NCBI RefSeq assembly: GCF_902506325.1
Contig: NZ_LR732330.1
Location: 310,001-374,000 of the forward strand
Reading direction: 5' to 3'
Origin: Limnobacter sp. 130
GTDB taxonomy: Bacteria; Pseudomonadota; Gammaproteobacteria; Burkholderiales; Burkholderiaceae_B
Length of the DNA: 64,000 nt
Shown in pieces: positions 35,642 through 45,524 of the stretch (within the stretch, counting starts at the first letter, position 1; the number at the start of each line of letters is the position of its first letter). The notes below the pieces were generated by a model. That model was not told where the DNA came from. It worked only from the letters and a program-made list of their open reading frames with translations, and searched no databases. The position numbers and the translations under genes are program-made.

Positions 35642-36898
35642 TCAAGCCGCTTCTTTTTCAAGGCCAAAAGCCTTGTGAAGTGCACGAACCGCCAACTCCA
35701 TGTACTTGTCATCGATCAACACCGACACCTTGATTTCCGAAGTAGAAATCATCTGGATGTTAATGCCCTCTTCTGACAAGGTTTTGAACATCAAGCTGGC
35801 CACGCCAACATGCGAGCGCATGCCAATGCCCACAATCGACACCTTGCACACATTCGTGTCGCCGGCCACTTCACGTGCACCCACGCTGCCTTGAATCTTG
35901 TTTTTCAACAAGTCCATGGTTTTGTTGAATTCATTGCGGTGTACGGTGAAGGTGAAATCGGTGGTGCCATCCGAACCCTGGTTCTGAATGATCATGTCCA
36001 CATCAATATTGGCCTCAGCAACCTGACCCAGAATTTGGTAAGCCACACCGGGCTTGTCGGGCACGCCACGAATGGTCACTTTTGCTTCATCACGGTTGAA
36101 AGCGATACCGGAAACAACGGCCTGTTCCATATGTTCATCATCCTCAAAAGTAATCAGCGTGCCGGAAACCTTTTCTTCGTCCAGCGACATCATTGGATCG
36201 GTCAGGCTGGAAAGCACTCGGGTAGGCACACGGTACTTGCCGGCAAATTCCACTGAACGAATTTGCAGAACCTTGGAGCCCAAAGAGGCCATTTCCAGCA
36301 TTTCTTCAAAAGACACCACACGCATGCGGCGCGCCTCAGGCACCACACGGGGGTCGGTGGTGTACACACCATCGACATCGGTGTAAATCAGGCACTCTGC
36401 CGCACCCATGGCTGCAGCAATGGCCACAGCCGACGTGTCTGAGCCACCACGGCCCAACGTGGTTTGGTTACCGGCATCATCAATACCCTGAAAGCCCGTG
36501 ATGATCACAACCTTCCCGGCATTCAATGCAGCTTTCACGCGTGTGTCGTCAATCGACTCAATGCGTGCCTTGGTGTGGCTGCTGTCGGTTTTGATGGGCA
36601 CTTGCCAACCAGAGAAACTGATTGCATCCAGACCCTCTGCTTTCAAAGCCATGGCCAACAAAGCCACAGACGCCTGCTCACCAGTGCAACACAGCATGTC
36701 GAGTTCACGGGGATCAGGCTCAGCCTGAATTTCCTTGGCCAGGCCAATCAAGCGGTTGGTTTCGCCAGACATAGCCGACGGCACAACCACCATTTGAAAA
36801 CCTGCGCGGTGCCATTTGGCGACACGCTTGGCTACATTCTTGATACGTTCTGTGGACCCCATGGAGGTGCCACCGTATTTATGTACTATCAGTGACAT
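35642..36898 (-). CDS. lysC: Aspartate kinase
   Basis: A 418-residue enzyme for the first step of the aspartate pathway (Lys, Thr, Met, diaminopimelate). The N-terminus VHKYGGTSMGS holds the kinase Lys and nucleotide site, GRGGSDTSAVA is the Asp site, and two ACT domains at the C-terminus (about 265-410) provide feedback control. The ATG at 36896-36898 has AGGG upstream; six codons of the longest frame were dropped. An intrinsic terminator hairpin lies only 24 bases before the ATG. asd, encoding the next enzyme of the pathway, lies in the same window at 47769-48893. Confidence 0.95.
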   Translation of the reverse strand: MSLIVHKYGGTSMGSTERIKNVAKRVAKWHRAGFQMVVVPSAMSGETNRLIGLAKEIQAEPDPRELDMLCCTGEQASVALLAMALKAEGLDAISFSGWQVPIKTDSSHTKARIESIDDTRVKAALNAGKVVIITGFQGIDDAGNQTTLGRGGSDTSAVAIAAAMGAAECLIYTDVDGVYTTDPRVVPEARRMRVVSFEEMLEMASLGSKVLQIRSVEFAGKYRVPTRVLSSLTDPMMSLDEEKVSGTLITFEDDEHMEQAVVSGIAFNRDEAKVTIRGVPDKPGVAYQILGQVAEANIDVDMIIQNQGSDGTTDFTFTVHRNEFNKTMDLLKNKIQGSVGAREVAGDTNVCKVSIVGIGMRSHVGVASLMFKTLSEEGINIQMISTSEIKVSVLIDDKYMELAVRALHKAFGLEKEAA

Positions 36899-36921
36899 AG
36901 TCAGATCGCCCTGCACAAATA

Positions 36922-36947
36922 AAAAGCGCGAACCATTTCGCGCTTTT
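36922..36947 (-). terminator. Intrinsic terminator between purF and lysC
   Basis: On the minus strand AAAAGCGCGAA-ATGG-TTCGCGCTTTTT forms a near-perfect hairpin ending in five T. It lies after the purF stop and 24 bases before the lysC ATG, leaving no room for a separate full lysC promoter behind it. Confidence 0.8.
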
Positions 36948-36989
36948 AAATCAATCAGTTGAACATTTTACCTGAAATTCCCGCTGCAC

Positions 36990-38504
36990 TTATTGATTCG
37001 CGGAATAACCCAGATTCATTTGCAAGCCAGCCGACTCCAGCACCTCCGGGTGCTTGCGCATGTACTCAAGCCGATCCAGATACTCTGTGGTGACGTCGCC
37101 GGTGATGTACGAGCCATCAAAACAACTTGCGTCAAAGGTTTGAATTTTGGGATTCAAATCACGCACAGCGCGTTTCATGTCGGCGATGTCTTGATAAAAC
37201 AAGGCATCGGCACCAATCTCCGCACAAATTTCCTCATCGGTCCGGCCCGACGCAATCAGTTCATCACGCGTGGGCATGTCGATACCGTAAACGTTGGGGA
37301 AACGCACAGGGGGCGCAGCCGACGCAAAAATCACCTTCTTGGCACCCGCTTCACGGGCCATTTGTACAATCTCGCGGCTTGTGGTGCCGCGCACAATCGA
37401 ATCATCAACCAAAAGCACGGTTTTGCCTTTGAACTCAACGGAAATTGCATTCAACTTTTGGCGCACGCTTTTCTTGCGAACCGCCTGGCCGGGCATGATA
37501 AAGGTACGACCGATATAACGGTTCTTGATAAACCCTTCCCGGTAAGGCACGCCCAATTGATTCGCCAACTCCAAAGCTGCGGGGCGGCTTGAATCAGGAA
37601 TGGGCATGACTACATCAATTTCACCGGCAGGCATGCCTTTGCGAATTTGATCGGCCAGGTATTCACCCATTTTCACGCGGGCTTCGTACACGCTAATGCC
37701 GTCCATCACTGAATCGGGGCGCGCCAAATACACATACTCAAAAATACAGGGGTTCAGTGACGATTTCTCGGCACACTGCTGCGCATGAAGCTTGCCGTCG
37801 AGATCTACGAATACGGCCTCGCCCGGATCAATGTCGCGCACAAACTCAAAACCCATACCGACCAGCGCCACAGATTCCGATGCAAACATGTACTCGGTGC
37901 CCTGCTCTGTTTCAGCCTTGCCCAAAGCCAGCGGGCGAATACCAAACGGGTCACGGAAGGCCAGCAAACCGTAGCCTGCAATTTGAGCCACACAGGCATA
38001 GGCACCACGCGCACGGGCATGAACGCCAGCAACAGCACGGAAAATAGTGACTGGATCAAGCGAGTAGCCCGATGCATTCGATTGAAGCTCGTGGGCCAGT
38101 ACATTCAACAGCACTTCGGAATCGGAATTTGTATTGATGTGGCGACGATCGTTCTTGAACAGCTCGGCTTTCAAACGCTCGCTGTTGGTCAAGTTGCCGT
38201 TGTGGGCCAACACCAAACCATAAGGCGCATTCACGTAGAAAGGCTGTGCTTCATCGGAGCTGGCTGCAGAACCCGCAGTGGGGTAACGCACATGACCAAT
38301 GCCCATATTGCCAGGCAATGACCGCATATTGCGGGTGCGGAATACATCGCGCACCAAGCCGTTACCTTTGGACATCGAGAACGAATTGCTGTGCGCCGTG
38401 GCAATACCTGCGGCATCTTGACCGCGGTGTTGCAACAACAGCAAGCTGTCGTAAAGAATTTGATTAACAGGAGAAAAACCGGCAATACCGACAATCCCGC
38501 ACAT
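36990..38504 (-). CDS. purF: Amidophosphoribosyltransferase (PurF)
   Basis: A 504-residue enzyme for the first committed step of purine synthesis: PRPP plus glutamine to phosphoribosylamine. The N-terminus MCGIVGIAG supplies the catalytic Cys once Met is removed; the glutaminase domain follows, with [15 protein letters not shown], then the PRPP motif [14 protein letters not shown]. The length is standard. cvpA precedes it by nine bases, the order found in many proteobacteria. It is the last gene of the long minus-strand run that starts at leuC or earlier, and an intrinsic terminator follows. Confidence 0.96.
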   Translation of the reverse strand: MCGIVGIAGFSPVNQILYDSLLLLQHRGQDAAGIATAHSNSFSMSKGNGLVRDVFRTRNMRSLPGNMGIGHVRYPTAGSAASSDEAQPFYVNAPYGLVLAHNGNLTNSERLKAELFKNDRRHINTNSDSEVLLNVLAHELQSNASGYSLDPVTIFRAVAGVHARARGAYACVAQIAGYGLLAFRDPFGIRPLALGKAETEQGTEYMFASESVALVGMGFEFVRDIDPGEAVFVDLDGKLHAQQCAEKSSLNPCIFEYVYLARPDSVMDGISVYEARVKMGEYLADQIRKGMPAGEIDVVMPIPDSSRPAALELANQLGVPYREGFIKNRYIGRTFIMPGQAVRKKSVRQKLNAISVEFKGKTVLLVDDSIVRGTTSREIVQMAREAGAKKVIFASAAPPVRFPNVYGIDMPTRDELIASGRTDEEICAEIGADALFYQDIADMKRAVRDLNPKIQTFDASCFDGSYITGDVTTEYLDRLEYMRKHPEVLESAGLQMNLGYSANQ

Positions 38505-38513
38505 TGAAAGCTC

Positions 38514-39005
38514 CTAGTAGCGCACCCATTTGCCCACACTTTCAGGCAAATGCGGCTTGATTTCTCTCATCGCATCTACCGCCAAGGGGGACAACATGGC
38601 GTTTCGCCAAAATGGCTGTTCCGGAAGCGAGGTAAACCCAGCCCCAGTAACCAGCACCAACACAATAAATAAACCACGCGCGAAGCCGAACGTAGCACCC
38701 AGGCCACGGTCCGCAAAACCCAAACCTGCTGCAGCAACAATTTTGCCCAACAATGAAATCAGAATGGCACCCACCAACATGGTTGCAAAAAACGCAGCAG
38801 CGCAGCCAATAAGGGCTTTCATGGGAGGGCTCAGCGATTCCGCCCAGTCCATGTACACCGCCAAATCCGCGCCATAGCGGTTTGCAACCCAGAAAGCCAA
38901 CACCCAGTTGGCCAGGGAAAGCACTTCTTTGACCATGCCCCTGAACACACCCAAAATGACCGACAGCACCACCACGGCAATGACGATGTAATCAAATATC
39001 GTCAC
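38514..39005 (-). CDS. cvpA: CvpA family membrane protein
   Basis: A 163-residue inner-membrane protein with four hydrophobic helices and the family's starting DYIVIAVVVLSVILGVFRG and following VLSLANWVLAFWVA. CvpA was named for colicin V production and is linked to purF in proteobacteria; the function is unclear. It begins with GTG that overlaps the TGA of the upstream SPOR gene by four bases (GTGA), indicating translational coupling. Confidence 0.9.
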   Translation of the reverse strand: MTIFDYIVIAVVVLSVILGVFRGMVKEVLSLANWVLAFWVANRYGADLAVYMDWAESLSPPMKALIGCAAAFFATMLVGAILISLLGKIVAAAGLGFADRGLGATFGFARGLFIVLVLVTGAGFTSLPEQPFWRNAMLSPLAVDAMREIKPHLPESVGKWVRY

Positions 39006-39697
39006 TGCACCACTCTCCCGGAGGAGTAACCAGCAGCAGCCAGCTTGGCCTTGGTTTCATCCGCCTTGGTTTGACCCGCGATTGGGCCAACCCTGACCCG
39101 GTACACGGTGCCGTCGGCAGTGCTGGTGGACTCCACCTTGGCAGGAAAACCCTTGCCACTCAATTCTTTGCTCAATGCATCCGCACGAAGCTTGTCGCTG
39201 ACCGCTGTCACCTGCACCCAAAACACCTCGGCTTTTGCAAAAGCCGCGATGGGGTCCTCAACCTTAGGTTCCACCTTAGGTTCCACTTTGGCCTCTGGCT
39301 TAGGTTCCACCTTAGGCTCTACCTTAGGTTCCACCTTCGGTGTTGGCTTTGGCGCTGCCTTGGGCTCGGACATGACGGGGGGTGGCTCTACAGCGGGTGC
39401 AACGGGCGCAATGGCCACGGCTTGCTCCTGAGTAGACTGAGGTGCTTCTATTTTGGGTGACTCGGGTACCTGGGCAGCTTGCGCAGGAATTTCAGCTGAG
39501 GGACGATCAGGTACCACCAGCTCAACGTCGCTGCTGGTTTGGGAAGGTTCATTTTCCACCAATGCGGGAACGATGATAATGGCCGCCAGAAAAAGTGCTA
39601 TGGAGCCTACCAATCGCCTTCTGGATCTGCGTTTTAACTCATCAACTGGATCGTTGTTGACTTTGTTCCTGGCAGTAGAACGCGAATTTGAACTCAC
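39002..39697 (-). CDS. SPOR-domain protein (DedD-like)
   Basis: A protein of 231 residues with a cytoplasmic basic N-terminus (KRRSRRR), one membrane helix (LVGSIALFLAAIIIVPALV), a long Pro/Glu/Lys/Val linker with repeated PKVE units, and a C-terminal SPOR domain (about 155-231) with FWVQVTAVSDKLRAD and YRVRVGPIAGQTKADE. SPOR domains bind denuded peptidoglycan at the division septum. The position between folC and cvpA is that of dedD. I chose the GTG at 39697, where AGGAG is five bases upstream; a GTG two codons earlier overlaps the AGGAG. Confidence 0.9.
   Translation of the reverse strand: MSSNSRSTARNKVNNDPVDELKRRSRRRLVGSIALFLAAIIIVPALVENEPSQTSSDVELVVPDRPSAEIPAQAAQVPESPKIEAPQSTQEQAVAIAPVAPAVEPPPVMSEPKAAPKPTPKVEPKVEPKVEPKPEAKVEPKVEPKVEDPIAAFAKAEVFWVQVTAVSDKLRADALSKELSGKGFPAKVESTSTADGTVYRVRVGPIAGQTKADETKAKLAAAGYSSGRVVQ
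39259..39340 (-). repeat. Imperfect repeat coding for PKVE units
   Basis: A 12-base unit close to GGTTCCACCTTA recurs several times with small changes inside the SPOR-protein linker. It encodes the Pro-Lys-Val-Glu repeats and could vary in copy number between strains. Confidence 0.7.
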
Positions 39698-39715
39698 CTG
39701 CACTCCTGAAAAAAA

Positions 39716-41113
39716 TTAACCGGGACGTTTTCGAAGCGCTTCTTTGGCTTGCATGGCTTGCGCCACAACCAGGAAGGATCCAAAAACCAGAATTCTATCA
39801 TTGGGCGGCACTGCAGAAGTGACCACCGCATACGCTTGACTCACACTCTCGTAGCTCTGCACACTTTTTTCAGGTGGCTGCTTCGCAATACCGCCTTTGG
39901 CCAATGCCTGGGAATTGGCCACCCAGTCAAAAGCCGCTGAATCCACACCAGCCAGTTCAAGCTGCTGCTTCAACTGCGCAGTGCTGCGACCACGATCGCC
40001 TTGCAGCGGCACCAAATGCCAATGGTCGACCCTGTCTTTCAACGCTTTGACCACCTCCACTGCATCTTTATCGGCCAGCATCCCGAAAATACAATGGGTG
40101 TAGGGGAAAAAACCCATGTTGTCGAGGCTTTCACGCAAATGCGCAGCTGCATGCGGATTGTGTCCAACGTCTAAAACAACAGTGGGTTGACCCGGCAACA
40201 CTTGAAAACGCCCCGGCCATTCCACCAAAAGAAACCCCTGACGAATGGATTGCGCAGGAACCGGCAAGCGATCGCGAACCGACTCAAGCGCAGCCAGCGC
40301 AGCCGAGGCATTCAACAATTGATTGGTGCCACGCAATGCTGGATAAGCCAAAGCGGCACGGCGCATGCTGCGACCACCATAGGCCCACTGCTGCTTGTCG
40401 CCACCGTAGTTGTAATCGCGGGCAAACAACCACAAATCAGCACCGATTGCGTTGGCGTGGTCAATCACGCTTTGGGGCGGTTTGGGGTCGCCCACAATCG
40501 CGGGTTTGCCGGCACGGAAAATTCCCGCCTTCTCGCGACCAATGCTTTCGCGGTCTGGCCCCAGAAAGGCTTGGTGATCAATGTCAACGCTGGTACATAT
40601 CGCGCAATCCGCATCAAAAATATTGACCGCATCAAGTCGCCCGCCCAAGCCCACTTCCAGAATTACAGCATCCAGCTCAAGGCGAGAAAACACCAGGGCG
40701 ACCGCGAGCGTGGTGAATTCAAAGTAAGTCAGGGAAATGCCGGTTGCCGTGCGAGCCAGCTCCACCTGCTCAAAGGCTGAAATCAACTCGGGCTCAGCCA
40801 CCTCTTGCCCATCGATTCGTGCCCGCTCGGTAAAGCGAATCAAGTGGGGCGAAGTGTACATGCCCACCTTGTAACCCGCCTGAATCAGAATACTTTCCAA
40901 CATGGCACAAGTGGACCCTTTGCCATTGGTCCCCGCCACAGTGAACACGACCCCGTTCAACACAAAACCCATGTGCTGCTGAACCACCTTCAGGCGGTCC
41001 AGACCCATGTCGATCGGCTTGCTGTGTATCAATTCCAGATAGGCGAGCCACTCGGTAAGCGTGGCGTTGGCTGCTGGTTTTGCGGGTTTCTGTTCGGGTA
41101 CTGCTTGAGTCAT
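39716..41113 (-). CDS. folC: Bifunctional folylpolyglutamate / dihydrofolate synthase
   Basis: A 465-residue Mur-ligase-family enzyme that adds glutamate to dihydropteroate and folates. GTNGKGSTCAM is the P-loop near residue 62; TSPHLIRFTERARI, EVGLGGRLDAVN and LDVGHNPHA follow as expected. It is 12 bases upstream of the SPOR gene and six bases downstream of accD, in the conserved accD-folC-dedD-cvpA-purF order. ATG start, length normal. Confidence 0.95.
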   Translation of the reverse strand: MTQAVPEQKPAKPAANATLTEWLAYLELIHSKPIDMGLDRLKVVQQHMGFVLNGVVFTVAGTNGKGSTCAMLESILIQAGYKVGMYTSPHLIRFTERARIDGQEVAEPELISAFEQVELARTATGISLTYFEFTTLAVALVFSRLELDAVILEVGLGGRLDAVNIFDADCAICTSVDIDHQAFLGPDRESIGREKAGIFRAGKPAIVGDPKPPQSVIDHANAIGADLWLFARDYNYGGDKQQWAYGGRSMRRAALAYPALRGTNQLLNASAALAALESVRDRLPVPAQSIRQGFLLVEWPGRFQVLPGQPTVVLDVGHNPHAAAHLRESLDNMGFFPYTHCIFGMLADKDAVEVVKALKDRVDHWHLVPLQGDRGRSTAQLKQQLELAGVDSAAFDWVANSQALAKGGIAKQPPEKSVQSYESVSQAYAVVTSAVPPNDRILVFGSFLVVAQAMQAKEALRKRPG

Positions 41114-41119
41114 AAGTGT

Positions 41120-41998
41120 TCAGGCGGCCTGATCAATCTGTTTTTTCAACAACAGCGCCAAAAGGCTGGCCAAGGTTTTTTTCATTTCACGGCGATCCAC
41201 GATGCAGTCTACTGCACCCTTTTCCATCAGGAATTCAGCGCGCTGAAAACCTTCCGGTAGTGTTTGGCGCACAGTTTGTTCAATCACGCGGGGCCCGGCA
41301 AAACCGATCAACGCTTTGGGTTCTGCAACCACCACATCGCCGAGAAAGGCGAAGCTTGCCGACACGCCACCCATGGTTGGGTCGGTCAACACGGAAATGT
41401 AAGGGAGTTTGGCTTGGCTAAGTTTGGCCAACATGGCTGAGGTTTTCGCCATTTGCATGAGCGAACCCAAACCTTCTTGCATGCGGGCACCACCAGAAGC
41501 AGCAATGCTGATGAACGGCACATTGGCATCTAGCGCAGCCTGTACGCCACGGCAGAAGCGCTCACCGACCACCGAACCCATCGAGCCACCCATGAAATCA
41601 AATTCAAAGCAGGCAATCACCACTTCCATGCCGTTCATGGTGCCTTTCTGCACCACCAGGGCATCGGTTTCACTGGTAGATTCCTTGGCTTCATTCAAAC
41701 GCGCTGTGTAGCTTTTGCTGTCCTTGAATTTCAAGGTGTCCATGGGCAGCACTTCCTGACCAATTTCCACACGCTCATCGTTGTCGAACAACAAATTCAA
41801 ACGCTCACGCGAACCAATGCGCATGTGGTAGGTGCACGAGGGACACACCATGGCGTTGCTCACCAAGTCGTTTTGGTACAGCACCGCATCACAGCTTTTG
41901 CACTTCGCCCAAATGCCCTCCGGCACGCTTTTTTTGGCAGCGTCGCCGGGAGTTTTCGACGAAATACGTGGTGGAATAATTTTGTCAAACCAACTCAT
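41120..41998 (-). CDS. accD: Acetyl-CoA carboxylase carboxyltransferase subunit beta
   Basis: A 292-residue subunit that with AccA transfers the carboxyl group from biotin to acetyl-CoA, giving malonyl-CoA for fatty-acid synthesis. The N-terminal zinc ribbon is [12 protein letters not shown]...CPSC (four Cys near residues 33-55), and the crotonase-type core has [14 protein letters not shown] and [12 protein letters not shown] start; it lies 24 bases after trpA and six before folC. Confidence 0.96.
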   Translation of the reverse strand: MSWFDKIIPPRISSKTPGDAAKKSVPEGIWAKCKSCDAVLYQNDLVSNAMVCPSCTYHMRIGSRERLNLLFDNDERVEIGQEVLPMDTLKFKDSKSYTARLNEAKESTSETDALVVQKGTMNGMEVVIACFEFDFMGGSMGSVVGERFCRGVQAALDANVPFISIAASGGARMQEGLGSLMQMAKTSAMLAKLSQAKLPYISVLTDPTMGGVSASFAFLGDVVVAEPKALIGFAGPRVIEQTVRQTLPEGFQRAEFLMEKGAVDCIVDRREMKKTLASLLALLLKKQIDQAA

Positions 41999-42022
41999 AC
42001 ACTTTCCCTTGCTGAGGTATTT

Positions 42023-42835
42023 TTATTTTGAGCCGAACTTTGAATCAAGCGCGGCACGAATCGGGGCAATAAACTTGCCCGCCAAAGCGGCTGCCTCTTG
42101 TGGGCTGCCTGCTTCCAGAGTTTGTATCAAGGCTGAACCAATCACCACTGCATCGGCAGACTCGGCCACGCGGCATGCTGATTCAGCATCGCGAATGCCA
42201 AAGCCAACGCCCACAGGCACGTTGGTGAATTTGCGGATGATAGGCAATTTGGAGCTGACTTCAGCCGCATTCAGATTCTGCGCACCCGTCACACCCTTCA
42301 GTGAGACGTAATACACATAACCACTTGCCACTTTGGCCACTTTTTCAATGCGTTCATCCGACGAAGTGGGTGCCAGCAAAAAAATCGGATCCAGTTCAGC
42401 TGCCCGAAGAAACTTGGAGAACTCGATCGATTCTTCTGGTGGATAATCCACCACAAGCACACCGTCTACCCCAGCCTTTTTGGCTTCAGCCACATACTTT
42501 TCAACACCCATGCGTTCGATGGGGTTCGCATAACCCATCAACACAATGGGTGTGTGTTGGTTGGTTTGGCGAAACTCGGCCACGTAATCAAGAATTTTGC
42601 GTGAAGTAACGCCTTTTTCCAGCGCGCGCTCGCTGGAACGCTGAATCACAGGGCCATCGGCCATGGGGTCAGAAAAAGGAACACCCAACTCAATAACGTC
42701 AGAACCTGCGTTGGCCAAGGCATGCAACATGGCCACGGTTTGACCAGGATCAGGATCACCACCGGTGACAAAGGGAATTAAACCCTTGCGCCCTTCTTCT
42801 TTTAACTTCGCGAAAACTGCTTTGATTCTTGACAT
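42023..42835 (-). CDS. trpA: Tryptophan synthase alpha subunit
   Basis: A 270-residue TIM-barrel enzyme that cleaves indole-3-glycerol phosphate to indole, which is channelled to Trp[13 protein letters not shown] and [18 protein letters not shown] (with the catalytic Glu and Asp positions), and the phosphate loop [12 protein letters not shown] are all present. It follows trpB by 15 bases. Normal length. Confidence 0.96.
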   Translation of the reverse strand: MSRIKAVFAKLKEEGRKGLIPFVTGGDPDPGQTVAMLHALANAGSDVIELGVPFSDPMADGPVIQRSSERALEKGVTSRKILDYVAEFRQTNQHTPIVLMGYANPIERMGVEKYVAEAKKAGVDGVLVVDYPPEESIEFSKFLRAAELDPIFLLAPTSSDERIEKVAKVASGYVYYVSLKGVTGAQNLNAAEVSSKLPIIRKFTNVPVGVGFGIRDAESACRVAESADAVVIGSALIQTLEAGSPQEAAALAGKFIAPIRAALDSKFGSK

Positions 42836-42850
42836 GGTGTGTTGTAAAAA

Positions 42851-44104
42851 TTATTTCTTGTTGCAGGCCATTTCTGCGCCTGTTTTGCAATCGGGGTGGC
42901 AGTAAAACTCGGCACCACTCAGGCGCGCCACAGTGTGCATGTCCTTGTCGCCGCGGCCTGACAAATTCACCAGAATCACCTGGTCTTTCGGCAGGGTTTT
43001 GGCCAGTTTGGCAGCATGGGCAAGTGCGTGGCTGCTTTCCAGCGCGGGAATAATACCTTCAATGCGACAGCACTGGTGGAAAGCCTCCAAGGCTTCCGCA
43101 TCGGTAATTCCCACGTATTCTGCTCGGCCAGAATCTTTCAACCATGCATGTTCGGGACCCACGCCGGGATAATCCAGGCCGGCAGACACAGAGTGGGTTT
43201 CAGTGATTTGACCGTCGTCACTTTGCAGCAAATAGGTGCGGTTACCGTGCAACACACCAGGTGTGCCAGCACTCAGTGATGCGGCATGCTTGCCGGTTTC
43301 AATGCCCTCGCCCGCAGCTTCAACACCCACCAGTTTCACACCCTCTACATTCAAATAGGGGTGAAAAATACCCATGGCGTTTGACCCGCCACCCACACAA
43401 GCCAGTACGTAATCAGGCTGCTTGCCCACCATGGCTGGCATTTGCTGAATACATTCCCGGCCAATCACGCTTTGAAAATCGCGAACCAACATGGGATAAG
43501 GGTGCGGACCGGCCACTGTGCCAATGATGTAAAACGTGTCTTCCACGTTGGTAACCCAGTCGCGCATGGCTTCATTCAATGCGTCTTTCAGGGTTTTGGA
43601 GCCTGAAGTCACCGGAATGACTTCGGCTCCCAGCAATTTCATGCGAAACACGTTCTGTGCCTGTCGGGCTACATCTTCCTGCCCCATGTACACCACACAC
43701 TTCATGCCATAACGCGCTGCCACGGTGGCAGTGGCCACACCGTGCTGACCCGCGCCAGTCTCGGCGATTACGCGGGGCTTGCCCATGCGCTTGGCCAACA
43801 TGGCCTGCCCAATGCAGTTGTTTACCTTGTGCGCACCCGTGTGGTTCAGGTCTTCGCGCTTAAAATAAATTTGCGCACCGCCAACCAGATCAGACCAACG
43901 CTTGGCGTGGTAAATGGGGCTGGGGCGACCTACAAAATACTTCAACTCACTTTCAAATTCTGCCAAAAACTCTGGATCGTTTTGATAATGTGCGTAAACG
44001 CTTTTGAGTTCTTCAAGGGCGTGAACCAGGGTTTCAGATACGAAGGTGCCGCCGTAGGGGCCGAAATGGCCTGTAGCGTCTGGAAATTCATAGGGTTTGT
44101 TCAT
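42851..44104 (-). CDS. trpB: Tryptophan synthase beta subunit
   Basis: A 417-residue PLP enzyme that joins indole and serine. [12 protein letters not shown] opens the protein, the PLP Lys is Lys93 in TGAHKVNN, and the phosphate-binding GGGSNAMG is further on. It is about 20 residues longer than the E. coli enzyme because of a C-terminal tail with Cys residues ([18 protein letters not shown]), which could hold a metal or be unstructured. It lies 23 bases after trpF. Confidence 0.96.
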   Translation of the reverse strand: MNKPYEFPDATGHFGPYGGTFVSETLVHALEELKSVYAHYQNDPEFLAEFESELKYFVGRPSPIYHAKRWSDLVGGAQIYFKREDLNHTGAHKVNNCIGQAMLAKRMGKPRVIAETGAGQHGVATATVAARYGMKCVVYMGQEDVARQAQNVFRMKLLGAEVIPVTSGSKTLKDALNEAMRDWVTNVEDTFYIIGTVAGPHPYPMLVRDFQSVIGRECIQQMPAMVGKQPDYVLACVGGGSNAMGIFHPYLNVEGVKLVGVEAAGEGIETGKHAASLSAGTPGVLHGNRTYLLQSDDGQITETHSVSAGLDYPGVGPEHAWLKDSGRAEYVGITDAEALEAFHQCCRIEGIIPALESSHALAHAAKLAKTLPKDQVILVNLSGRGDKDMHTVARLSGAEFYCHPDCKTGAEMACNKK

Positions 44105-44127
44105 GATGCTGCTCTATCTGGGTTCAC

Positions 44128-44763
44128 TTACAACAGCCCTGCATCGGCCTTCTGGACCGCTTTGCAGAACATTTCAATTTTCTCGATACTCTTTACGCCA
44201 CGCGTTGACTCAATCCCGCTGGACACATCGACACCGTAAGGCCTCAAGCCTTGAATGGCTTGTTCAACGTTGCTTGCATCCAACCCCCCGGATAATACCA
44301 AAGCCTGCTTCAGTTCATCCGCTTTGGGCAGCAAAGACCAGTCAAAAGTATGCCCTGTTCCACCATACGCCTCGCTCCACGAATCGACAAGGAGCGCCTG
44401 CGCAGAATGAAACCGGCTGCTCTCCAGCCTCAAATCCACTCCCGCTTTCATTCGAATCGCTTTAAGATAGGGTCGCTGAAAGCTGCCGCAAAATTCCGGG
44501 CTTTCATCACCGTGAAACTGCAACAGCACGTTGGGAATTTCAGCAATCACAGAATTCACGAAATCAGCCTGCGGATTCACAAACAAGGCAACTGGCGTTT
44601 GCCAGGCACCCAAACAACGGGCAAGCTGGCCTGCCTGCTGCACCTCGACATGGCGTGGAGAGGGCGGATAAAACACAAACCCCACCGCATCAGCCCCAGC
44701 CCGAGTGGCCGCACGCACTGTGTCTTCGGTTTGAAAGCCGCACAATTTGATTCGGGTTCTCAT
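44128..44763 (-). CDS. trpF: Phosphoribosylanthranilate isomerase
   Basis: A 211-residue TIM barrel that isomerises phosphoribosylanthranilate in tryptophan synthesis. IKLCGFQTEDTVRAA carries the catalytic Cys, ADAVGFVFYPPSPRHV follows, and the phosphate end is GLDASNVEQAI and VDVSSGIESTRGVKS with the catalytic Asp. The ATG overlaps the end of truA by four bases. Together with trpB and trpA it is a separate trp cluster from the trpEGDC genes, which are not in the window. Confidence 0.95.
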   Translation of the reverse strand: MRTRIKLCGFQTEDTVRAATRAGADAVGFVFYPPSPRHVEVQQAGQLARCLGAWQTPVALFVNPQADFVNSVIAEIPNVLLQFHGDESPEFCGSFQRPYLKAIRMKAGVDLRLESSRFHSAQALLVDSWSEAYGGTGHTFDWSLLPKADELKQALVLSGGLDASNVEQAIQGLRPYGVDVSSGIESTRGVKSIEKIEMFCKAVQKADAGLL

Positions 44764-45524
44764 GCAAACAATTCCTGTATTCCGTATTGCGCAGGGTATT
44801 CAATATTCCACAAGCTTAAACCTTGCGCGGGGTAAGTTTTAGCAGCAAGGCTTCTATTTTTGGATTCAAGAACCTCTTGCAGCCAACCCTCAGCTTGCCG
44901 GTGCAAACCCACTTCCATCAGGCTGCCCATCAAATTTCTAACCATGTGGTGCAAAAATGCATTGCCGTGAATTTCAAAATAACTGTGATCACTGGCTTCA
45001 ATCAGATTTAGGGCGTGCAAAGTGCGCACCGGGCTGGCTGCCTGGCATTGGGAAGCCCTGAAAGCGCTGAAATCATGGGTACCCAACAAACAGGCACTGG
45101 CATTTCGCATGGCTTGCAAATCAAGGGGGTAATGCACCCAGGTCATGAAGCGCTTGAACGGATCGCGAACAGGAGCGCTGTAAAAATAATAGCGATAGGT
45201 GCGGGACACTGCACTGAAACGTGCATGAAAACTGGAATCAATCTGCTTGGCGCCTTGAACCGAAATGGATGGCGGCAAGCTGTTATTGACGCCTTTTACC
45301 CAAGCGGTCAGTGGTCGGTCGGCCACGGTATCAAAATGCACCACCTGCTGACGGGCATGCACACCCGTGTCGGTTCGGCCTGCACAGGTTAATGCAACTG
45401 GTTCTTGGGCAATGGCCTGTATGGCTTTGGTCAAGTAGTCTTGAACGGTACGGCCATGCGGTTGGGTTTGCCAACCTTCAAACTCATGACCGTCATAGCT
45501 CAGGCCCAAGGCCACTCTGTTCAT
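44760..45524 (-). CDS. truA: tRNA pseudouridine(38-40) synthase TruA
   Basis: A 254-residue enzyme that makes pseudouridine at positions 38-40 of tRNA anticodon arms. The catalytic Asp52 is in CAGRTDTGVHA; LSYDGHEFEGWQ and HMVRNLMGSLMEVG match the family. Its ATG directly follows the fimV stop codon (TAA-ATG) and it overlaps trpF by four bases, so translation is probably coupled along fimV-truA-trpF. Confidence 0.95.
   Translation of the reverse strand: MNRVALGLSYDGHEFEGWQTQPHGRTVQDYLTKAIQAIAQEPVALTCAGRTDTGVHARQQVVHFDTVADRPLTAWVKGVNNSLPPSISVQGAKQIDSSFHARFSAVSRTYRYYFYSAPVRDPFKRFMTWVHYPLDLQAMRNASACLLGTHDFSAFRASQCQAASPVRTLHALNLIEASDHSYFEIHGNAFLHHMVRNLMGSLMEVGLHRQAEGWLQEVLESKNRSLAAKTYPAQGLSLWNIEYPAQYGIQELFA

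Noticed and set aside
36899-36990. Lysine riboswitch upstream of lysC
   Set aside because: The space between purF and lysC is only about 90 bases, too short for the known lysine aptamer, and it is filled by the terminator.
39259-39340. Short repeats as a CRISPR array
   Set aside because: Units are 12 bases, imperfect, without spacers, and in frame within the SPOR protein.
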